DNA from: DATJLY01 sp035518375
GTDB taxonomy: Bacteria > Pseudomonadota > Alphaproteobacteria > ATCC43930 > CGMCC-115725
Assembly: GCA_035518375.1 (NCBI GenBank)
Contig: DATIXQ010000052.1
Span: 1-64,000, forward strand
Reading direction: 5' to 3'
Length of the DNA: 64,000 nt
Shown: positions 33,512 through 41,855 of the stretch, piece after piece
Position numbering within the stretch: position 1 is the first letter of the stretch
Layout: each line of letters starts with the position of its first letter
Position numbers and translations under genes: made by a program
The notes under the pieces: generated by a model
The model's database searches: none
Told to the model about the DNA's origin: nothing
Seen by the model: only the letters and a program-made list of their open reading frames with translations

Positions 33512-34744
33512 GTGTCGATCTCGCGGTTTGGCTCGCACTTCCGGACTGCGGCGCTCCTTGCCGCCATATTGGCGCTTGCCGGATGCGGAGGAAAGAAAGC
33601 GCTGCTTCCCGTCGCGCCGCCGCCGGCGCCCGCAACGTCGGCGCCTTCGCTCGTCGCCCCGCCGGTGACGGCGACGCCCATCCCCCAGAACGAAATCCCG
33701 CCGCCCGCGCCCGGCGTGAGCCATGTCGAGGTCGGGCTCCTCCTGCCGCTCACGGGGCAAGCCGCCTCACTCGGCCAGGCGATGCTCGATGCGGCGCAGA
33801 TGGCGCTCTACGAGACCGGCAACGACCGGCTCGAGCTCCTGGTGCGCGACAGCGGCGGCACCGCAACGACGGCGGCGCAAGCCGCGCACGCGGTGATCGA
33901 CGGCGGCGCGAAGCTCATCCTCGGACCCCTTCTTTCCACCGAAGTCGAAGCGGTGAAGCCGGTGGCGCAGGCCGCGAACGTGCCGCTCGTCGCGTTCTCG
34001 ACCTCGATGCAGCTCGCCGGCAACGGCACGTGGCTTCTCGCGTTCGACCCGCGCCAGGAGATTCAGCGCGTCGTCCAATTCGCGCATGCGCACGGGCGCA
34101 ACCGCTTTGCCGCGTTGGCGCCGGCTTCGGCCTATGGCGACATCGCGGCGGCCGCGCTCAAGGACGCGGTGCAGGTCGCGGGCGCGAGCCTCGGGCCCAT
34201 CGCACGCTATGACCCGGCGGCCGCGAACCTCGCGCCGACGGTGCAGAACCTCGCGGGGCAAGGGAGCTTCGATGCCGTGCTGTTGGCCGAAGGCGGCGCG
34301 CGTCTCAAAGCGCTGGCGCCGCTCCTGCCCTATTACGGCATCGATCCCGACCAGGTGAAATTTCTCGGCACCGGCCTCTGGGCCGACCAAAGCGTCGCCA
34401 CCGAGCCTGCACTCGACGGCGGCTGGTACGCAGCGCCGGCGCCGCAGGCGCGGCGGGATTTCGAGAAGCGCTTCGCCGCGCTCTATAAGCACGAGCCGCC
34501 ACTCCTTGCGACCTTGGGCTATGACGCGACGGCGCTTGCCGCCGTGCTCGCGCGCGCCCCCGCAGGACCAGACTTCTCGGTGACCGCACTCACCAATCCG
34601 AGCGGCTTCGCCGGCCTCAACGGCATTTTCCGGCTGCTGCCCGACGGCATCACCGAGCGCGGCCTCGCCGTTCTCGAGATGCACCGCACCGGCAGCACCG
34701 TCGTCGATCCCGCGCCGCAGACGTTTCAGAAGCCGCAATTCTGA
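33512..34744 (+). CDS. LpoA-like penicillin-binding protein activator lipoprotein
   Basis: A 410-residue lipoprotein. The signal peptide FRTAALLAAILALAGC ends in the lipobox LAGC, followed by a Pro/Ala-rich linker and a periplasmic-binding-type domain beginning HVEVGLLLPLTGQAASLGQA. Members such as LpoA activate cell-wall synthases from the outer membrane. The start is GTG at 33512, with GAGGGA about 9 bases upstream, which lies on the other strand from the rsmI start. Divergence from rsmI is a conserved layout. Followed by the DUF429 gene one base later. Confidence 0.87.
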   Translation: MSISRFGSHFRTAALLAAILALAGCGGKKALLPVAPPPAPATSAPSLVAPPVTATPIPQNEIPPPAPGVSHVEVGLLLPLTGQAASLGQAMLDAAQMALYETGNDRLELLVRDSGGTATTAAQAAHAVIDGGAKLILGPLLSTEVEAVKPVAQAANVPLVAFSTSMQLAGNGTWLLAFDPRQEIQRVVQFAHAHGRNRFAALAPASAYGDIAAAALKDAVQVAGASLGPIARYDPAAANLAPTVQNLAGQGSFDAVLLAEGGARLKALAPLLPYYGIDPDQVKFLGTGLWADQSVATEPALDGGWYAAPAPQARRDFEKRFAALYKHEPPLLATLGYDATALAAVLARAPAGPDFSVTALTNPSGFAGLNGIFRLLPDGITERGLAVLEMHRTGSTVVDPAPQTFQKPQF

Positions 34745-34745
34745 A

Positions 34746-35411
34746 ATGCGCACCGCCGGCGTCGATGGCTGCAAGGGCGGCTGGATCGCCGTCGTGCTGG
34801 AGGGCGACCGCGCCGAACCGCCGCGTATCCTCGCGCGAGCGGAAGAGATCAAATCACTCGACGCCCAGCGCATCCTCGTCGACATCCCGATCGGCCTCCC
34901 CGATACGGGCCGTCGCGCGAGCGACATTGCCGCGCGAAAGCTTCTGGGCGCGGCGTGGCCACGGCTCTTTCTCGATGTTCGGCGCCCGCTTCTTGCCTTT
35001 GCTGATTATGCGGCGGCCAACGCGTGGGCGAAGGAAGACGGCAACGGCATCTCGCGACAGCTTTGGAGCATCCTGCCGAAAATCGGCGCGGTCGACCGGT
35101 GGATCGCGCCGGCAATGCAGGAGCGTATCCTCGAGGCGCATCCCGAGCTTGCCTTCGCGCGCCTTCGCGACGGCGACGTAGTACGGGAGGGGAAGAAGAC
35201 GGAAACGGGATTCGCGATCCGCGCGCGGCTCTTGCGCGAGGCCGGGTTCACTGACCTCAAACGCTGGTGCGCGGGACTGCGCGGCAGCGGGGCGGGTGCG
35301 GACGATCTGCTCGATGCGTGCGCGCTCGCCGTTGCGGCGCAGGAACCGCACCGCGTCGCCTCCGCGCAAGAGACCGATGCGCGCGGCCTCAAGATGGATA
35401 TCTGGTACTAG
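34746..35411 (+). CDS. DUF429 predicted RNase H-like protein
   Basis: A 221-residue protein of the DUF429 family, predicted to have an RNase H-like nuclease fold. Motifs are AGVDGCKGGWIAVVL at the N-terminus, ILVDIPIGLPDTGRRASDIA near residues 43-62, and GAGADDLLDACALAVAA near the end, with aspartates placed as in RNase H active sites. No direct function is known. It begins one base after the LpoA-like stop and its own stop overlaps the convergent hemW stop by 4 bases. Confidence 0.85.
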   Translation: MRTAGVDGCKGGWIAVVLEGDRAEPPRILARAEEIKSLDAQRILVDIPIGLPDTGRRASDIAARKLLGAAWPRLFLDVRRPLLAFADYAAANAWAKEDGNGISRQLWSILPKIGAVDRWIAPAMQERILEAHPELAFARLRDGDVVREGKKTETGFAIRARLLREAGFTDLKRWCAGLRGSGAGADDLLDACALAVAAQEPHRVASAQETDARGLKMDIWY

Positions 35412-36556
35412 GCAAGAAGCCGCGCGAGCACGGCGTTGAGGCGCTGGCGCCCAACGTCGGTCGCGGCGAGACGATCGTCGTCGAGCGTCAGAAACCCGCC
35501 GCCGATCAGGTCGTCAAGCGCGGTCCGGTCGAGCGCATCGATAATCTCTGCGCCGATCGCGGCGCGGAAGCGCGCGCGTGAGACGCCCTCGCTGAGCCGG
35601 AGCCCCATCATTAGGAATTCCTCGAGCCGCTCACGCGCATTCAAGGCCACGCATTCTTCGGTCGCGTCGCCGTCGCGCTCGGCGGTGGCGAGCCAGGTTT
35701 CGGGTGCGCGGCGCTGGCGCGCGGCATAGCGCACGCCGTCGGCATCGAAGCGGCCATGCGCACCGGGGCCGATGCCGACATAATCGTCCGAGCGCCAGTA
35801 GACGAGATTGTGGCGGCACTCGGCGCCCGGCCGCGCGTGATTCGAGATCTCGTAGGCCGGCAGGCCCGCGTGTGCGAGCCGCTCCTGCGTCGCCTCGTAG
35901 AACGCGCCCGCGAGATCCTCGTCGGGAAGCGCGAAATCGCCGCGCGCGTGCGCCGTGTGAAAGGCCGTGCCCGGCTCGATCGTGAGCTGATAGAGCGAGA
36001 GATGATCGCCAGCCATCACGAGCGCTTCGTCGAGTTCCGCGCGCCACTCCGCCGCGCTCTGGCAGGGCCGCGCATAGATGAGGTCGAAGGAGAAGCGTGC
36101 AAAGCTTCGCGCCGCGAGCGCCACTGCCGCGCGCGCCTCGGCGGCGTCGTGGCCGCGGCCGAGGAACTTGAGCGCGCGGTCGTCGAGCGCCTGCACGCCG
36201 AGCGAGACGCGGTTGACGCCGGCGGCGCGAAAATCGGCGAAGCGCTGCGCCTCGACCGAGGTCGGATTGGCCTCGAGCGTCACTTCGAGATCGGGCGCGA
36301 CGGGCCAATGACGCTCGGCGCGCTCGAGGATGGCGGCCACAGTCGCCGCCGCCATGAGCGAGGGCGTGCCGCCGCCGAAGAACACCGAGACGAGACGACG
36401 ACCCGCCGTCTTCGCGCCGTAGCGATCGAGCTCGCGCAAAAGCGCGGCCCGCCAGCGCGCGTCCTCGACGCCGGCGCGGACATGGCTGTTGAAGTCGCAG
36501 TAAGGGCATTTCGACTTGCAGAAGGGCCAGTGCACGTAGAGCGCGATATCGCTCAA
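35408..36556 (-). CDS. hemW: Radical SAM protein HemW
   Basis: A 382-residue radical SAM protein of the HemW (coproporphyrinogen oxidase-like) family; HemW acts as a heme chaperone rather than an oxidase. The [4Fe-4S] cysteines are Cys13, Cys17 and Cys20 in FCKSKCPYC, then VFFGGGTPSLM near residue 60 and LTIEPGTAFH. The extra cysteine of true HemN (CxxxCxxCxC) is absent, as expected for HemW. The start is TTG at 36556, in a TTGA overlap with the rdgB stop; no ATG occurs before the cysteines. Confidence 0.93.
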   Translation of the reverse strand: MSDIALYVHWPFCKSKCPYCDFNSHVRAGVEDARWRAALLRELDRYGAKTAGRRLVSVFFGGGTPSLMAAATVAAILERAERHWPVAPDLEVTLEANPTSVEAQRFADFRAAGVNRVSLGVQALDDRALKFLGRGHDAAEARAAVALAARSFARFSFDLIYARPCQSAAEWRAELDEALVMAGDHLSLYQLTIEPGTAFHTAHARGDFALPDEDLAGAFYEATQERLAHAGLPAYEISNHARPGAECRHNLVYWRSDDYVGIGPGAHGRFDADGVRYAARQRRAPETWLATAERDGDATEECVALNARERLEEFLMMGLRLSEGVSRARFRAAIGAEIIDALDRTALDDLIGGGFLTLDDDRLAATDVGRQRLNAVLARLLA

Positions 36557-37155
36557 CCAGCGTCTCCAAGACAGGCCGCCGCGAGCTTGCGAAACGCGAC
36601 GGCGCGATGGCTCATGCGGTGCTTTTGCGCCGGCTCCATCTCGCCGAAGGTTTCCGCAAATCCCTCCGGCACGAAGATCGGATCGTAGCCAAAGCCTTTC
36701 AACCCGCGCGGCGGAAAGACCAGGCTGCCGCGCACTTCGCCTTCAAAGCATTCGGCGTGCCCGTCGGGCCAGGCGAGCGCAAGAGCCGCGACGAACGATG
36801 CCGCGCGGTCCTTGCCGCCAAGCTCGCGCTCGACGCGGGTCATCGCCGCAACGAAGTCGCGTCCGGGCCCGGCCCAACGCGCCGAATATATCCCCGGCGC
36901 GCCACCCAAGGCCGGCACCACAAGGCCCGAATCATCGGCGAACGCCGGCAGCCCGCTCGCCGACGCGACGGCGCGCGCCTTCAGAAGCGCATTTGCGGCG
37001 AAGGTCGTGCCCGTCTCTTCGGGCTCGGGCAAACCCAACTCGCACGCGCTCGTGGTGGCGAGCCCGTAAGGCGCGAGCAAATCGTGCATCTCGACGAGCT
37101 TGCCGGGATTATGTGTGGCGATCGCGAGCGTTCCGGCGGCGAGGCGGCGCGCCAT
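36553..37155 (-). CDS. rdgB: XTP/dITP diphosphatase RdgB
   Basis: A 200-residue house-cleaning pyrophosphatase that removes inosine and xanthosine triphosphates. The N-terminus IATHNPGKLVEM is the phosphate-binding signature, FADDSGL is the metal site near residue 70, then GAPGIYSARWAG and GFGYDPIFVP near 150. The ATG overlaps the rph stop by one base and the stop overlaps the hemW start, giving a tight rph-rdgB-hemW operon. Confidence 0.97.
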   Translation of the reverse strand: MARRLAAGTLAIATHNPGKLVEMHDLLAPYGLATTSACELGLPEPEETGTTFAANALLKARAVASASGLPAFADDSGLVVPALGGAPGIYSARWAGPGRDFVAAMTRVERELGGKDRAASFVAALALAWPDGHAECFEGEVRGSLVFPPRGLKGFGYDPIFVPEGFAETFGEMEPAQKHRMSHRAVAFRKLAAACLGDAG

Positions 37156-37877
37156 CACGCCAGCCCCAGCGCCTTCTTCTGCAGGCCGAGCAGCCGGCCG
37201 ATGCCGCTTCGCGCGAGCGCAAGCATGGCGGCGAACTCGCTTTCGGCGAAGATCGCGGCCTCGGCGGTCGCCTGCACCTCGACGATGCCGCCCGATCCGG
37301 TGAGGACGAAGTTGGCGTCGGCCGCCGCGTTCGAATCCTCGGCATAGTCGAGATCGAGCACCGGCGTTCCGGCGGCGATGCCACACGATACGGCCGCGAC
37401 CGCATCCATGAGCGGCAAGCGTGGGAGCGTACCGCTATCGACGAGCGTCTTCAGCGCAAACGCGAGCGCCACATAGCTCCCGGTGATGGCGGCGGTGCGC
37501 GTGCCGCCGTCAGCCTGCAGCACGTCGCAATCGACGCGGAACTGGCGCTCACCCAAGGCGCCGAGGTCGGTGACGGCGCGCAGCGAGCGGCCGATCAGGC
37601 GCTGGATCTCCTGCGTCCGGCCCGATTGCCGGCCGCGCGCCGCCTCGCGCTCGGTGCGGGTATGGGTCGAGCGCGGCAGCATGCCGTACTCCGCCGTGAT
37701 CCAGCCGCGCCCGGTGTTGCGCAGGAAGGGCGGCACCTTGTCCTCGACCGAGACGGTGCAGAGCACGTGCGTGTCGCCGAAGCGGGCGAGGCACGAGCCT
37801 TCGGCATATTTCGAGACGCCCGGCTCGAGGGCCACAGGGCGCATTTCGTCGGGGGCGCGGCCGGAAGGGCGCGGCAT
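37155..37877 (-). CDS. rph: Ribonuclease PH
   Basis: A 240-residue phosphorolytic 3'-exoribonuclease that trims tRNA precursors. It begins MPRPSGRAPDEMRPV, with GSCLARFGDTHVLCTVSVED, RGWITAEYGMLPRSTHTR and ERQFRVDCDVLQADGGTRTA, all typical. The ATG at 37877 is chosen for the family length; a longer frame adds residues not conserved. Divergent from hrcA, as is common in alphaproteobacteria. Confidence 0.97.
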   Translation of the reverse strand: MPRPSGRAPDEMRPVALEPGVSKYAEGSCLARFGDTHVLCTVSVEDKVPPFLRNTGRGWITAEYGMLPRSTHTRTEREAARGRQSGRTQEIQRLIGRSLRAVTDLGALGERQFRVDCDVLQADGGTRTAAITGSYVALAFALKTLVDSGTLPRLPLMDAVAAVSCGIAAGTPVLDLDYAEDSNAAADANFVLTGSGGIVEVQATAEAAIFAESEFAAMLALARSGIGRLLGLQKKALGLA

Positions 37878-37945
37878 GAGGGTTCCATCCTTCGGAAAGG
37901 GCGGCAGATTAATGCGCCGGCACACAAGCGTAAAGCGCCGCCCGG

Positions 37946-37974
37946 TTGACGCTCCTCGACACCCTCCTTACATT
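37946..37974 (+). promoter_or_regulatory. Sigma-70-like promoter giving a near-leaderless hrcA mRNA
   Basis: TTGACG (37946-37951) and TACATT (37969-37974) are separated by 17 bases, close to consensus. Transcription would begin near 37981, only a few bases before the ATG at 37985, leaving no room for a ribosome binding site. No CIRCE element was found by eye between rph and hrcA (37878-37984). Confidence 0.7.
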
Positions 37975-37984
37975 TTGGCGCGGC

Positions 37985-39043
37985 ATGAAAGAGCCGGTGG
38001 CCAAGCCGCTCATTAGCGAATTGAACGACCGCAGCCGGGAAATCTTCCGGATGGTGGTGGACGCCTATGTCGAGACCGGCGATCCGGTCGGGTCGCGGAC
38101 GCTGGCGCGGCGCGGCGGGCTCGACCTTTCGCCGGCAACGATCCGCAACGTGCTGGCCGATCTCGAAGAGGCGGGGCTGCTGTTCGCGCCCCATACCTCG
38201 GCCGGGCGGCTGCCGACCGAGGCGGGCTTGAGGATGTTCGTCAGCGGGCTCCTTGAAGTGGGCGGCCTCACCGAGGAGGAGCGGCGCAGCATTGACGGAC
38301 GGCTGGCGGGCTCGGGCAAGTCGCTGGCGCAGGCGCTCGAAGAGGCGACATCGACACTCTCAGGCCTGTCGCGTTGCGCCGGCCTCGTGGTCGCGCCCAA
38401 GACCGAGGCGCGCCTCAAACATATCGAGTTCGTGCCGCTTACAGGCACGCGCGCGCTCGTTGTCATGGTGACCGAGGACGGGCTGGTCGAGAACCGCCTC
38501 ATCCACGTGCCGATCGGCACGCCGGCCTCGAACCTCGTCGCCGCCAGCAACTATCTCAATGCGCGGCTCGTCGGCAGCACGATCGAGGAGGCGCGCAACG
38601 CGGTCCTCGCCGAGATCGAGGGCCGCCGGGCGCAGCTCGACGAGCTCACGGCGCGGGTGGTCGAGGCGGGGCTCGCGTCATGGTCGGGCAGCGGCGAGGA
38701 GGGCGTCCTCATCGTCAAGGGCCAGGCGCAGCTTTTGAACGACGTGACCGCGCTCGCTGATCTCGAGCGGCTGCGCACGCTCTTCGACGTGCTCGAAACG
38801 CGCGAGGCGATGGTGCGGCTCCTCGATGCGGCGCGCGACGGCGAGGGCGTGCAGATCTATATCGGCGCCGACAATCCGCTGTTCGGCGTGGCCGGCTGCT
38901 CGATGATCGTGGCACCCTACGGCAACGGGCGCGATCAGGTGCTGGGCGCCATCGGCGTAATCGGCCCGACACGTCTCAACTACGCGCGCATCATCCCGCT
39001 GGTCGACTACACCGCGAAAGTGATCGGGCGTCTCCTTGGATAA
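37985..39043 (+). CDS. hrcA: Heat-inducible transcription repressor HrcA
   Basis: A 352-residue repressor that binds CIRCE elements in front of heat-shock genes, often groESL in alphaproteobacteria. The N-terminal winged helix contains ELNDRSREIFRMVVDAYVET and GLDLSPATIRNVLADLEEAG (about residues 8-60), followed by the HTSAGRLPTEAGLRMFV signature, a GAF-like middle and the C-terminal dimer domain (IYIGADNPL, CSMIVAPYGNG). The ATG at 37985 fits the promoter, which would overlap the alternative TTG at 37946. grpE starts 4 bases after its stop. Confidence 0.96.
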   Translation: MKEPVAKPLISELNDRSREIFRMVVDAYVETGDPVGSRTLARRGGLDLSPATIRNVLADLEEAGLLFAPHTSAGRLPTEAGLRMFVSGLLEVGGLTEEERRSIDGRLAGSGKSLAQALEEATSTLSGLSRCAGLVVAPKTEARLKHIEFVPLTGTRALVVMVTEDGLVENRLIHVPIGTPASNLVAASNYLNARLVGSTIEEARNAVLAEIEGRRAQLDELTARVVEAGLASWSGSGEEGVLIVKGQAQLLNDVTALADLERLRTLFDVLETREAMVRLLDAARDGEGVQIYIGADNPLFGVAGCSMIVAPYGNGRDQVLGAIGVIGPTRLNYARIIPLVDYTAKVIGRLLG

Positions 39044-39047
39044 TCCC

Positions 39048-39614
39048 ATGACCGATGAGAATGACGGCGCTTCCGGCGCCTCCGAGACCGTGCCCACGAG
39101 CGGGCACAACGCCGAGGAGCGCGTGGCGGCGCTCGAGGCCGAGCTTGCCGAGGCGCGCGACAAGCTGTTGCGCGCACTCGCCGAAACCGAGAACGTGCGG
39201 CGCCGCGGGCAACGCGAGCGCGAGGACGCGCAGCGCTACAGCGTCCAGAATTTCGCCAGGGACATGGTGACCGTGGCCGACAACCTGCGCCGCGCGCTCG
39301 ACAGCGTGCCGGCCGGCGCCGAGGACGGGCCTGCGAGCGGCCTCCTTGCCGGGGTTGCCGCGACCGAGCGCGAGCTCCTCGCCGCGCTCGACCGCCATGG
39401 CGTCAAGAGGGTCGAGCCGCAGCCAGGCGACCGCTTCGACCACAACCTGCATGAGGCGATGTTCGAGGTCGACGCCCCGGGCCAGCCGGGCGGCACCATC
39501 GTCCAGGTGCTCCAGCCCGGCTACCTCATCCACGACCGCCTGCTGCGGCCGGCCATGGTCGGGGTCGCCAAGGCGTCGGGCGAGCCGCGCCCAAGGGTGG
39601 ACGAGGTCGTCTAG
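39048..39614 (+). CDS. grpE: Nucleotide exchange factor GrpE
   Basis: A 188-residue co-chaperone that releases ADP from DnaK. An acidic N-terminus is followed by a long dimerising helix (RVAALEAELAEARDKLLRAL) containing the signature AETENVRRRGQRE, and a C-terminal beta wing (GDRFDHNLHEAMFEV, TIVQVLQPGYLIHDRLLRPA). The ATG at 39048 is used rather than a TTG 12 bases earlier. It forms an operon with hrcA and precedes dnaK, which has its own promoter. Confidence 0.96.
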   Translation: MTDENDGASGASETVPTSGHNAEERVAALEAELAEARDKLLRALAETENVRRRGQREREDAQRYSVQNFARDMVTVADNLRRALDSVPAGAEDGPASGLLAGVAATERELLAALDRHGVKRVEPQPGDRFDHNLHEAMFEVDAPGQPGGTIVQVLQPGYLIHDRLLRPAMVGVAKASGEPRPRVDEVV

Positions 39615-39694
39615 GCGAGGCCGTTTCGGGCCCGTTTCCCGCCCCGATCCGGTCCAATGTCGCATTTTTGGCCGCGTCGAGCGCGCTCAGGCCC

Positions 39695-39721
39695 GTTGTA
39701 GAGCGGCGCGCGCCTCCATAT
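39695..39721 (+). promoter_or_regulatory. Sigma-32-like promoter of dnaK
   Basis: GTTGTAG (39695-39701), 12 bases, then CTCCATAT (39714-39721) and a further ATAAA. The -10 matches the alphaproteobacterial heat-shock CCCATAT type well and the -35 moderately. It lies in the 200-base gap between grpE and dnaK, about 90 bases before the ATG. No CIRCE element is seen. Confidence 0.65.
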
Positions 39722-39814
39722 ATAAACACCAATTCACGGGGATCCCTGGACCAACCGAAGGGGGTCGGCGCGGTGCCTTTGGGCCGCGCGGCCCTGCTGC
39801 ATGAAGAGGTGGCT

Positions 39815-41764
39815 ATGGCAAAGGTAATCGGCATCGATCTCGGCACGACCAATTCCTGCGTTGCCGTGATGGAGGGGAAAAACGCCAAGGTGATCGAAAA
39901 CAGCGAAGGCGGGCGTACCACGCCTTCGCAGGTCGCGTTCACCGAATCGGGCGAGCGGCTCGTCGGCCAGGCGGCCAAGCGCCAGGCCGTCACGAATCCC
40001 GAAAACACGTTCTACGGCATCAAGCGATTGATCGGCCGGCGCTACGCCGATCCGATGGTCAAGAAGGAGATGGATCTCGTCCCCTTCAAGATCATGACCG
40101 GCGACAATGGCGACGCCTGGGTCGAGAGCCGCGGCAAGAAGTTCGCGCCCTCCCAGATCAGCGCCTTCGTGCTGCAGAAGATGAAGGAGACCGCCGAGGC
40201 CTATCTCGGCGAGCCCGTCACCGAGGCGGTCATCACCGTTCCGGCCTATTTCAACGACAGCCAGCGCCAGGCGACGAAGGACGCCGGCAAGATCGCTGGC
40301 CTTGAGGTGCTCCGCATCATCAACGAGCCGACCGCAGCCGCGCTCGCCTATGGGCTCGAGCAGAAGAAGAACGGCACGATCGCCGTTTATGACCTCGGCG
40401 GCGGCACGTTCGACATTTCGGTGCTCGAAATCGGCGACGGCGTGTTCGAGGTGAAGTCGACGAACGGCGACACATTCCTCGGCGGCGAGGATTTCGACAA
40501 GCGCGTCATCGACTATCTCGCGGACGAGTTCAAGAAGGAGCAGGGCATCGACCTGAGGAGCGACCGGCTCGCCCTCCAGCGCCTCAAGGAGGCGGCGGAG
40601 AAGGCCAAGATCGAGCTGTCGTCCTCGATGCAGACCGAGGTGAACCTGCCCTTCATTACGGCCGACCAGCATGGGCCGAAGCACCTCAACATCAAGCTCA
40701 CCCGGGCGAAGCTCGAGGCGCTCGTCGACGACCTCATCCAGAAGACCGTCGAGCCGTGCCGCAACGCGCTCAAAGACGCGGGTCTCAAGGCGTCAGAGAT
40801 CAACGAGGTCATCCTCGTCGGCGGCATGACGCGCATGCCCAAGGTGATCGAGACGGTGAAGCAGTTCTTCGGCAAGGAGCCGAACCGCTCGGTCAATCCG
40901 GACGAGGTCGTGGCCGTGGGCGCGGCGATCCAGGCCGGCGTGCTGAAGGGCGAGGTGAAGGACGTCCTGCTGCTCGACGTGACGCCGCTGTCGCTCGGCA
41001 TCGAGACGCTGGGCGGGGTATTCACGCGCCTCATCGATCGCAACACCACGATCCCGACCAAGAAGAGCCAGATCTTCTCCACCGCCGAGGACAACCAGAC
41101 CGCGGTCACGATCCGCGTGTTCCAGGGCGAGCGCGAGATGGCGGCCGACAACAAGCTCCTGGGCCAGTTCGATCTCGTCGGATTGCCGCCAGCGCCGCGC
41201 GGCATGCCGCAAGTTGAGGTCACGTTCGACATCGACGCCAACGGCATCGTCAGCGTCCAAGCCAAGGACAAGGCCACCGGCAAGGAGCAGCAGATCCGCA
41301 TCCAGGCCTCGGGCGGCCTGTCGGAAGGCGACATCGACAAGATGGTGAAGGACGCCGAGGCCCACGCCGAAGAAGACAAGAAGCGGCGTGAACTCGTCGA
41401 GGCCAAGAACCATGCCGAGGCCCTCGTCCACACGACCGAGCGCACGCTCAAGGACAACGGGGACAAGATCCCCGCCGCCGACCGCGAGGCGGTCGAGGCA
41501 GCGATCCGCGACCTGAAGGCGGTGAGCGGCGGCGAGGATGTGGGCCAGATCCGCTCGCGCACCGAAGCCTTGGCGCAGATCTCGATGAAGATCGGCGAGG
41601 CCATGTACAAGGCGCAGCAGGGCGCGGGCCCCGCTCCCGGCGGCGATGCCGGCGGTGGCGGACCCGCGGGCGGCGGCCCCGGCGCGGGCGAAGGCAGCGG
41701 CAGCGAGAAGGTCGTCGATGCCGACTTCGAAGAGGTCGACGAGCGCAAGAAGCGCTCCGGCTGA
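39815..41764 (+). CDS. dnaK: Chaperone DnaK (Hsp70)
   Basis: A 649-residue ATP-driven chaperone. The start MAKVIGIDLGTTNSCVAVME is standard. The ATPase domain carries VPAYFNDSQRQATKDAGKIA, IINEPTAAALAYG and IAVYDLGGGTFDISVLEIG; the interdomain linker is DVLLLDVTPLSLGIET; the substrate-binding domain and helical lid follow. The C-terminus is Gly-rich and ends with an EEVD-like VDADFEEVDERKKRSG. The ATG at 39815 has AGAGGTGG upstream. It has a heat-shock-type promoter and is followed by a hairpin and dnaJ. Confidence 0.98.
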   Translation: MAKVIGIDLGTTNSCVAVMEGKNAKVIENSEGGRTTPSQVAFTESGERLVGQAAKRQAVTNPENTFYGIKRLIGRRYADPMVKKEMDLVPFKIMTGDNGDAWVESRGKKFAPSQISAFVLQKMKETAEAYLGEPVTEAVITVPAYFNDSQRQATKDAGKIAGLEVLRIINEPTAAALAYGLEQKKNGTIAVYDLGGGTFDISVLEIGDGVFEVKSTNGDTFLGGEDFDKRVIDYLADEFKKEQGIDLRSDRLALQRLKEAAEKAKIELSSSMQTEVNLPFITADQHGPKHLNIKLTRAKLEALVDDLIQKTVEPCRNALKDAGLKASEINEVILVGGMTRMPKVIETVKQFFGKEPNRSVNPDEVVAVGAAIQAGVLKGEVKDVLLLDVTPLSLGIETLGGVFTRLIDRNTTIPTKKSQIFSTAEDNQTAVTIRVFQGEREMAADNKLLGQFDLVGLPPAPRGMPQVEVTFDIDANGIVSVQAKDKATGKEQQIRIQASGGLSEGDIDKMVKDAEAHAEEDKKRRELVEAKNHAEALVHTTERTLKDNGDKIPAADREAVEAAIRDLKAVSGGEDVGQIRSRTEALAQISMKIGEAMYKAQQGAGPAPGGDAGGGGPAGGGPGAGEGSGSEKVVDADFEEVDERKKRSG

Positions 41765-41785
41765 CGGAACGAGAGGTGAATAGAA

Positions 41786-41818
41786 GCCGCCCCGGAGACA
41801 AAGTGTCGTCGGGGCGGC
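41786..41818 (+). other. Strong hairpin between dnaK and dnaJ
   Basis: GCCGCCCCG (41786-41794) pairs with CGGGGCGGC (41810-41818), with an inner GACA/TGTC extension. No T-run follows. It lies in the 91-base gap and may act as a processing or partial termination signal that lowers dnaJ relative to dnaK, as inferred from its place. Confidence 0.6.
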
Positions 41819-41855
41819 GGCGTAATGGGGACCGGGCGTAGAAGTTCGCAGCGAA

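Noticed and set aside
35412..35581. Small plus-strand frame after the DUF429 gene
   Set aside because: Antisense to the hemW C-terminus, no ribosome binding site, Arg-rich shadow composition.
37878..37984. CIRCE operator before hrcA, also looked for before dnaK (39615-39814)
   Set aside because: No TTAGCACTC-N9-GAGTGCTAA or close variant was seen in either gap.
37946..37984. TTG start at 37946 for HrcA
   Set aside because: It coincides with the -35 box of a near-consensus promoter; the ATG at 37985 matches the family start.
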